Origin: an uncultured beta proteobacterium
GTDB taxonomy: Bacteria > Pseudomonadota > Gammaproteobacteria > Burkholderiales > SG8-39
Assembly: GCA_903868285.1 (NCBI GenBank)
Contig: CAIPUP010000327.1
Coordinates: forward strand, 1-7,692
Direction: 5' to 3'
Length of the DNA stretch: 7,692 nucleotides
Shown here: positions 1 through 7,692 of the stretch, one piece after another
Layout of the letters: every line of letters starts with the position of its first letter
Position numbering within the stretch: the stretch's first letter is position 1
Position numbers and translations under genes: made by a program
Notes under the pieces: generated by a model
What the model saw: only the letters and a program-made list of their open reading frames with translations
What the model was told of the DNA's origin: nothing
Database searches by the model: none

Positions 1-130
1 AGTCGGCAACCGTGCGCAGGTGCTGCGCAATCAGGGCCTGCACCGTCGCCAGTGTTGGTGCCGGTGTAGCGTCGCTGGTCAGTGCGGGTTGCAAAGCCTG
101 AGCACTCGTCGAGGCTTGCGATGCGCCGCG
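1..130 (-). other. Downstream region of gltD with a possible unidentified gene start
   Basis: This is the 130 bp after the gltD stop, running off the window edge. One minus-strand frame, the same frame as gltD, stays open from 130 to 1. It encodes an Ala/Thr/Pro-rich stretch followed by ATVQALIAQHLRTVAD, which looks like the beginning of a helix. It has no ATG. Possible starts are TTG at 94-92 or GTG at 43-41, and neither has a convincing Shine-Dalgarno sequence. G/C at third codon positions looks more consistent after the GTG, which fits coding but is weak evidence over 14 codons. A second minus frame is also open but gives Cys/Arg/Gly-rich sequence typical of a non-coding frame. I do not recognise a family. 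The stretch could be the 5' end of a co-oriented gene or plain intergenic DNA. No promoter or U-rich terminator is evident. Confidence 0.3.
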
Positions 131-140
131 TCAGCGCGGC
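125..140 (-). repeat. Perfect hairpin over the gltD stop codon
   Basis: On the minus strand GCCGCG and CGCGGC are perfectly complementary around a 4-nt loop, CTGA, that contains the TGA stop of gltD. The stem is 6 bp and all G/C. No run of T follows (the next bases are ATCGCAAGCC), so this is not a canonical Rho-independent terminator. It might protect the 3' end of the mRNA or weakly affect termination, or it may be chance in GC-rich sequence. Confidence 0.4.
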
Positions 141-1588
141 AGTGTAGAGCTGCCCATCAGGAATTCGTCCACCGCGCGTGCGCACTGCCGTCCCTCGCGG
201 ATAGCCCACACCACCAGCGACTGGCCGCGGCGTATGTCACCAGCGGCGAACACCTTGGGCACCGAGGTGAAGTAACTGCGCTGCCCTTCGGTGGCGGCCA
301 GCGCATTGCCACGCCCATCCTTGGTGACGCCGAAGGCATCCAGCACACCCGCCACCGGATTGGTGAAGCCCATGGCCAGCAACACCAAGTCGGCCGGCAT
401 CTCGGTCTCTGAACCAGGAACCTCCTGCATCTTGCCGTCCTTCCACTCCACCCGTGCTGCCACCAAAGCACTGACCTGACCGTTCTTGCCGACAAAGCGC
501 TTGGTCGAGACAGACCAGTCACGCGCCGCACCCTCTTCATGCGAGGACGAGGTACGCAAACGCAACGGCCAATAGGGCCATACCGGGTTGTGCTCCGGGT
601 CGGCCGGCTTGGGCATGACTTCGAACTGGGTCACCGAGGCCGCGCCATGACGGTTGGAAGTACCAACGCAATCGGAGCCGGTGTCACCGCCACCGATCAC
701 CACCACATGCTTGCCCTTGGCCCAGAGCTCCGGCACCGAGGGGTCGCCAGCCACGCGCCGGTTCTGCAGCGGCAGGAAATCCATGGCGAAGTGCACGCCC
801 TGCAGTTCGCGCCCCGGGATAGGCAGGTCGCGCGGCTGCTCGGCACCACCGGCCAGCACCACGGCATCGAACTCGGCCAGCATGGCCTTGGGGTCGACCG
901 CTTTCGCGGCCGGATTGCCTGCACCAAGCGGCACATCACCAACGCAGTGATTGACGCGGAACTCCACGCCCTCGGCCTGCAGCTGCGCCACACGCCGGTC
1001 GATCAGACTTTTTTCCATCTTGAAATCGGGGATGCCATAGCGCAGCAAGCCTCCGATGCGATCGTTCTTCTCGAACACCACCACGCTGTGTCCGACCCGC
1101 GCCAACTGCTGCGCTGCGGCCAGGCCGGCCGGGCCGGACCCGATCACCGCCACCTTGCGCCCGGTGCGCTGCGCCGGCGGCTGCGGCTGCACCCAGCCCG
1201 ACTCCCAGGCCCGGTCGATGATGGCGTGCTCGATGGACTTGATGCCCACCGCATCGTCATTGATGCGCAGGGTGCAGGCTTCCTCGCACGGTGCCGGGCA
1301 GATGCGGCCAGTGAACTCGGGGAAGTTGTTGGTGGAATGCAGCGTGTCGATGGCGCGCTTCCAGTCCTGCTGATAGACCAGGTCGTTGAAGTCGGGGATG
1401 ACGTTGTTCACCGGACAGCCATTCATACAGAACGGCACGCCGCAATCCATGCAGCGCGCGCCCTGCACCTTGGCCTGATCGTCGCTCAGCCGCAGCACGA
1501 ACTCGCGGTAATGCTGCTTGCGCGCATCGACCGGCTGATATGCCTCTTCCTGACGCTCGAATTCCAGAAACCCGGTGACTTTGCCCAT
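131..1588 (-). CDS. gltD: Glutamate synthase [NADPH] small subunit (GltD)
   Basis: This is the beta subunit of bacterial GOGAT, 485 aa, a cytosolic iron-sulfur flavoprotein. It oxidises NADPH at FAD and passes electrons through 4Fe-4S clusters to the FMN of GltB. The N-terminal Fe-S domain (about residues 1-140) has Cys46, 49, 54 and 58 in the RCMDCGVPFCMNGCPV block and a second group, Cys97, 101 and 105 (RICPAPCEEAC). These fit the cluster ligands known for this family. A Rossmann FAD site follows at 149-156 (IGSGPAGL). The NADPH-binding Rossmann site is at 298-309 (IGGGDTGSDCVG), and the C-terminal FAD block is FAAGD at 447-451. Length is normal for the family and no residue is obviously missing. 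The ATG start gives the expected MGKVTGFLEF opening. Its ribosome binding site is weak: only GAGCGGGG, 4 nt before the ATG. gltB ends 42 bp upstream, so the two genes are very probably co-transcribed. The related GltD-like NADPH-dependent oxidoreductases are less likely because gltB is adjacent. Confidence 0.99.
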   Translation of the reverse strand: MGKVTGFLEFERQEEAYQPVDARKQHYREFVLRLSDDQAKVQGARCMDCGVPFCMNGCPVNNVIPDFNDLVYQQDWKRAIDTLHSTNNFPEFTGRICPAPCEEACTLRINDDAVGIKSIEHAIIDRAWESGWVQPQPPAQRTGRKVAVIGSGPAGLAAAQQLARVGHSVVVFEKNDRIGGLLRYGIPDFKMEKSLIDRRVAQLQAEGVEFRVNHCVGDVPLGAGNPAAKAVDPKAMLAEFDAVVLAGGAEQPRDLPIPGRELQGVHFAMDFLPLQNRRVAGDPSVPELWAKGKHVVVIGGGDTGSDCVGTSNRHGAASVTQFEVMPKPADPEHNPVWPYWPLRLRTSSSHEEGAARDWSVSTKRFVGKNGQVSALVAARVEWKDGKMQEVPGSETEMPADLVLLAMGFTNPVAGVLDAFGVTKDGRGNALAATEGQRSYFTSVPKVFAAGDIRRGQSLVVWAIREGRQCARAVDEFLMGSSTLPR

Positions 1589-1630
1589 GATGCCCCGCTC
1601 AGACTGATGCTGTGTTCATGTTCGAAATGA

Positions 1631-6379
<4,749 letters not shown>

Positions 6380-6390
6380 GGTTCCACCTC
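6380..6390 (-). promoter_or_regulatory. Ribosome binding site of gltB (decides the GTG start)
   Basis: The minus strand reads GAGGTGGAACC immediately before the GTG at 6379-6377. GAGGTG is complementary to the 3' end of 16S rRNA and leaves a 5-nt gap to the start codon (7 nt if counted from GAGG). The competing ATG at 6451 has only GGAGCGAG about 20 nt upstream, which is too far away. This is the main evidence for starting gltB at the GTG. Confidence 0.75.
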
Positions 6391-6526
6391 GGGGGTACGC
6401 TGGGGCGGCCGCAAGCACAGGCCTGGAGGCGAGCCTCTCCTTGTACGCCATCAGCGTCTGCGAAGGGAAAACTCGCTCCGCGACGACCCGGGACGGGCCA
6501 CATCAAAACTTGCGGGGGAACTGTCG

Positions 6527-6555
6527 AATATACCTGCGAACCCCTGACGCTTCAA
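6527..6555 (-). promoter_or_regulatory. Predicted sigma-70 promoter of the gltBD operon
   Basis: On the minus strand the -35 box TTGAAG (6555-6550) and the -10 box TATATT (6532-6527) are separated by exactly 17 bp. This gives 4 of 6 and 5 of 6 matches to the TTGACA/TATAAT consensus. Transcription should start near 6522-6519, leaving a leader of about 140 nt before the GTG of gltB. The promoter lies after the aroB stop and before gltB, so gltBD can be expressed independently of aroB. I saw no sigma-54 -24/-12 element in this region. The call rests on sequence match only. Confidence 0.65.
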
Positions 6556-6568
6556 GGCCTTAGCCTTG
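6553..6568 (-). repeat. Inverted repeat touching the gltB -35 box
   Basis: The minus strand contains CAAGGC, a 4-nt spacer TAAG, then GCCTTG, a perfect 6-bp inverted repeat. The last three bases (TTG) are the first three bases of the predicted -35 box TTGAAG. As DNA it could be an operator for a regulator of gltBD. As RNA it would be a small hairpin about 55-70 nt after the aroB stop. It has no T-run after it, so it is a poor intrinsic terminator. The two readings cannot be separated from sequence alone. Confidence 0.4.
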
Positions 6569-6584
6569 GCTGGATGCACCATTT

Positions 6585-6623
6585 CGGGACGAAATGCGCG
6601 GGACGAAATGCGCGGGACGAAAT
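6585..6623 (-). repeat. 14-bp tandem repeat, 2.8 units, at the aroB 3' end
   Basis: On the minus strand the unit ATTTCGTCCCGCGC occurs at 6623-6610 and 6609-6596, followed by a partial third unit (ATTTCGTCCCG) at 6595-6585, all without mismatch. The first base is the A of the aroB TGA stop, so the array begins exactly at the gene end. The last copy runs into AAAT, giving ATTTCG, TCC, CGAAAT (6595-6581), a 6-bp palindrome with a 3-nt centre. A tandem array this exact suggests recent duplication by replication slippage, so copy number may vary between strains. Confidence 0.85.
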
Positions 6624-7692
6624 CAGGCCAGCGCCTGCAGCGTTTGCGACAACGCGGCTGGATCTGCCTCTACCCCTTGCTCGGCACGCCCGATGCCGTG
6701 GCTGAGGATGAAGCGCATGCGTCCCTCGCGCGATTTCTTGTCGATGCGCATCAGGTCCATGAAGCGCGCTGCGCCCAGGCCTTCGGCGCGCACCGGCAGT
6801 CCGGAGGCAGCCAGCAGCTTGCTGATGCGTTCTGCCTGCACCCCATCGAGCAAGCCCATGCGTCGCGATAAATCAGACGCCATCACCATGCCGGTGGCCA
6901 CGGCCTCGCCATGTAACCACACGCCGTAACCAAAACCGGCCTCAATGGCATGACCGAAGGTGTGGCCAAAATTGAGGATTTCGCGCAAGCCGGATTCGCG
7001 CTCATCCTGCGCCACCACCTCGGCCTTGATTTCACAGGAGCGCTTGACCACCCAGGCCAGAGCCTCGGATTGCCTGGCCAATATCACTGCCAAGTGCTGT
7101 TCAATGGCATCGAAGTAGGCGGCATCGCGAATCACGCCGTGCTTGATCACCTCGGCCAGTCCGGCACGGTATTCACGCGGTTGCAAAGTGTTGAGCGTAT
7201 CGGTATCGATCAGCACCGCACGCGGCTGATGAAAAGCACCGATCATGTTCTTGCCCAGTGGGTGGTTGATAGCCGTTTTGCCACCGACCGAAGAATCCAC
7301 CTGCGATAGCAAGGTAGTCGGGATCTGGATGAAGGGCGTACCGCGCTGATAGGTTGCGGAAGCAAAACCAGTGATATCACCCACCACACCGCCACCCAGC
7401 GCCAACAAGGTGGTGTTGCGCTCGCAACGATGCGTCAGAAGGGCGTCATAGATCATCTGCAGCGAGGCCCAGTCCTTGTGCGCCTCACCATCGGGCAACA
7501 CGATGCTGACGGCCTGTACCCCTTCGGCCTGCAACCGTGCCAACAGTCGCTCAAGGTAGATCGGGGCCACGACATCATTGGTCACCACCGCAACCTGCTT
7601 GCTCAGCAATGGGCGCAACATGCCGATCTGGTCCAACAGCCCGGTGCCAATATGAATGGGGTAGCTGCGCTCACCGAGAGCGACTTCCAGCG
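6623..7692 (-). CDS. aroB: 3-dehydroquinate synthase (AroB), 5' end off the window
   Basis: This is the second enzyme of the shikimate pathway. It converts DAHP to 3-dehydroquinate in the cytosol, using NAD+ and a divalent metal (usually Zn2+). The frame is open to the window edge: the first visible codons give LEVALGERSYPIHIGTGLL, the normal AroB N-terminus. A TTG at 7636-7634 lies inside this conserved block and is not the start. About 355 residues are visible, against 362 in E. coli, so only about 3-6 codons are missing. In visible numbering, the NAD-binding region includes DGEAHK near 67-72 and LGGGVVGD near 98-105. The substrate/NAD segment PTTLLSQVDSSVGGKTAINHPLGKN runs from about 124 to 148. 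The expected metal ligands are Glu180 (GLAEVIK), His243 (NFGHTFGH) and His260 (WLHGEAV). All catalytic blocks are intact. aroK usually precedes aroB in proteobacteria and may lie just outside. The relatives 2-deoxy-scyllo-inosose synthase and EVS are unlikely given the full match to bacterial AroB. Confidence 0.98.
   Translation of the reverse strand, partial: LEVALGERSYPIHIGTGLLDQIGMLRPLLSKQVAVVTNDVVAPIYLERLLARLQAEGVQAVSIVLPDGEAHKDWASLQMIYDALLTHRCERNTTLLALGGGVVGDITGFASATYQRGTPFIQIPTTLLSQVDSSVGGKTAINHPLGKNMIGAFHQPRAVLIDTDTLNTLQPREYRAGLAEVIKHGVIRDAAYFDAIEQHLAVILARQSEALAWVVKRSCEIKAEVVAQDERESGLREILNFGHTFGHAIEAGFGYGVWLHGEAVATGMVMASDLSRRMGLLDGVQAERISKLLAASGLPVRAEGLGAARFMDLMRIDKKSREGRMRFILSHGIGRAEQGVEADPAALSQTLQALA
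6624..6637 (-). repeat. Short hairpin over the aroB stop codon
   Basis: The minus strand reads CAGGC, loop GCTG, GCCTG, with the last two bases belonging to the TGA stop. The stem is 5 bp and is followed by ATTTCGTCCC, which has only three T. It is too weak to call a terminator. With the inverted repeat at 6553-6568 it is the only candidate structure for ending aroB transcription before the gltB promoter. Confidence 0.3.

Noticed and set aside
20..412. Plus-strand frame crossing the gltD 3' end
   Set aside because: It lies mostly antisense to gltD, and its Arg/His/Gln/Cys-rich translation is typical of a shadow frame in GC-rich DNA.
539..1630. 363-codon plus-strand open frame opposite gltD
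   Set aside because: It is in codon register with gltD and open because gltD avoids TTA, CTA and TCA there. Its translation shows no family motif, while gltD is unmistakable on the other strand.
6553..6568. Rho-independent terminator after aroB
   Set aside because: The stem is only 6 bp and no T-run follows in the direction of transcription; it is kept only as an inverted repeat.
6380..6622. Sigma-54 promoter for nitrogen control of gltBD
   Set aside because: TGGCCC occurs near 6500, but no TTGC-type -12 element follows at the required spacing. The sigma-70 match is far better.
6623..7636. aroB starting at the TTG at 7636
   Set aside because: The frame stays open upstream to 7692 and encodes the conserved AroB N-terminal block, so the gene is truncated by the window edge and does not start at the TTG.

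Overview
The window is GC-rich bacterial chromosome with an ordinary housekeeping layout. All three recognisable genes lie on the minus strand, so transcription runs from high to low coordinates. Their sequences look proteobacterial, most likely betaproteobacterial: the AroB N-terminus reads LGERSYPIHIGTGLL, GltD starts MGKVTGFLEF, and GltB carries NEHDACGVGFVAHIKG. This assignment rests on remembered family resemblance, not on a search, and the genus cannot be named.

Layout in transcription order. (1) 7692-6623: aroB, 3-dehydroquinate synthase (shikimate pathway). Only the first few codons lie outside the window. (2) 6622-6380: a 243-bp intergenic region. It holds a 14-bp tandem repeat (nearly three units) starting at the aroB stop codon, a 6-bp inverted repeat, a good sigma-70-type promoter (TTGAAG, 17 bp, TATATT) and the gltB ribosome binding site. 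(3) 6379-1631: gltB, the large subunit of NADPH glutamate synthase. (4) 1588-131: gltD, the small subunit, 42 bp after gltB and clearly in the same operon. (5) 130-1: a stretch downstream of gltD with an open minus-strand frame that may be the start of another gene. It is too short to identify.

GltB and GltD form glutamate synthase (GOGAT). GltD takes electrons from NADPH through FAD and Fe-S clusters. GltB hydrolyses glutamine, channels the ammonia to its FMN site and makes glutamate from 2-oxoglutarate. With glutamine synthetase this is the main route of ammonium assimilation at low ammonium. AroB commits carbon to aromatic amino acids, whose last steps use glutamate as amino donor. The adjacency is otherwise probably only conserved gene order.

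I found no novel system, mobile element, CRISPR array, tRNA or rRNA. The points worth a second look are small: the true gltB start (GTG at 6379, not the upstream ATG) and its long Ala/Pro-rich propeptide, the tandem repeat at the aroB end, an inverted repeat touching the gltB -35 box, small hairpins over two stop codons, and a 4.5-kb antisense open frame explained by avoidance of three codons.
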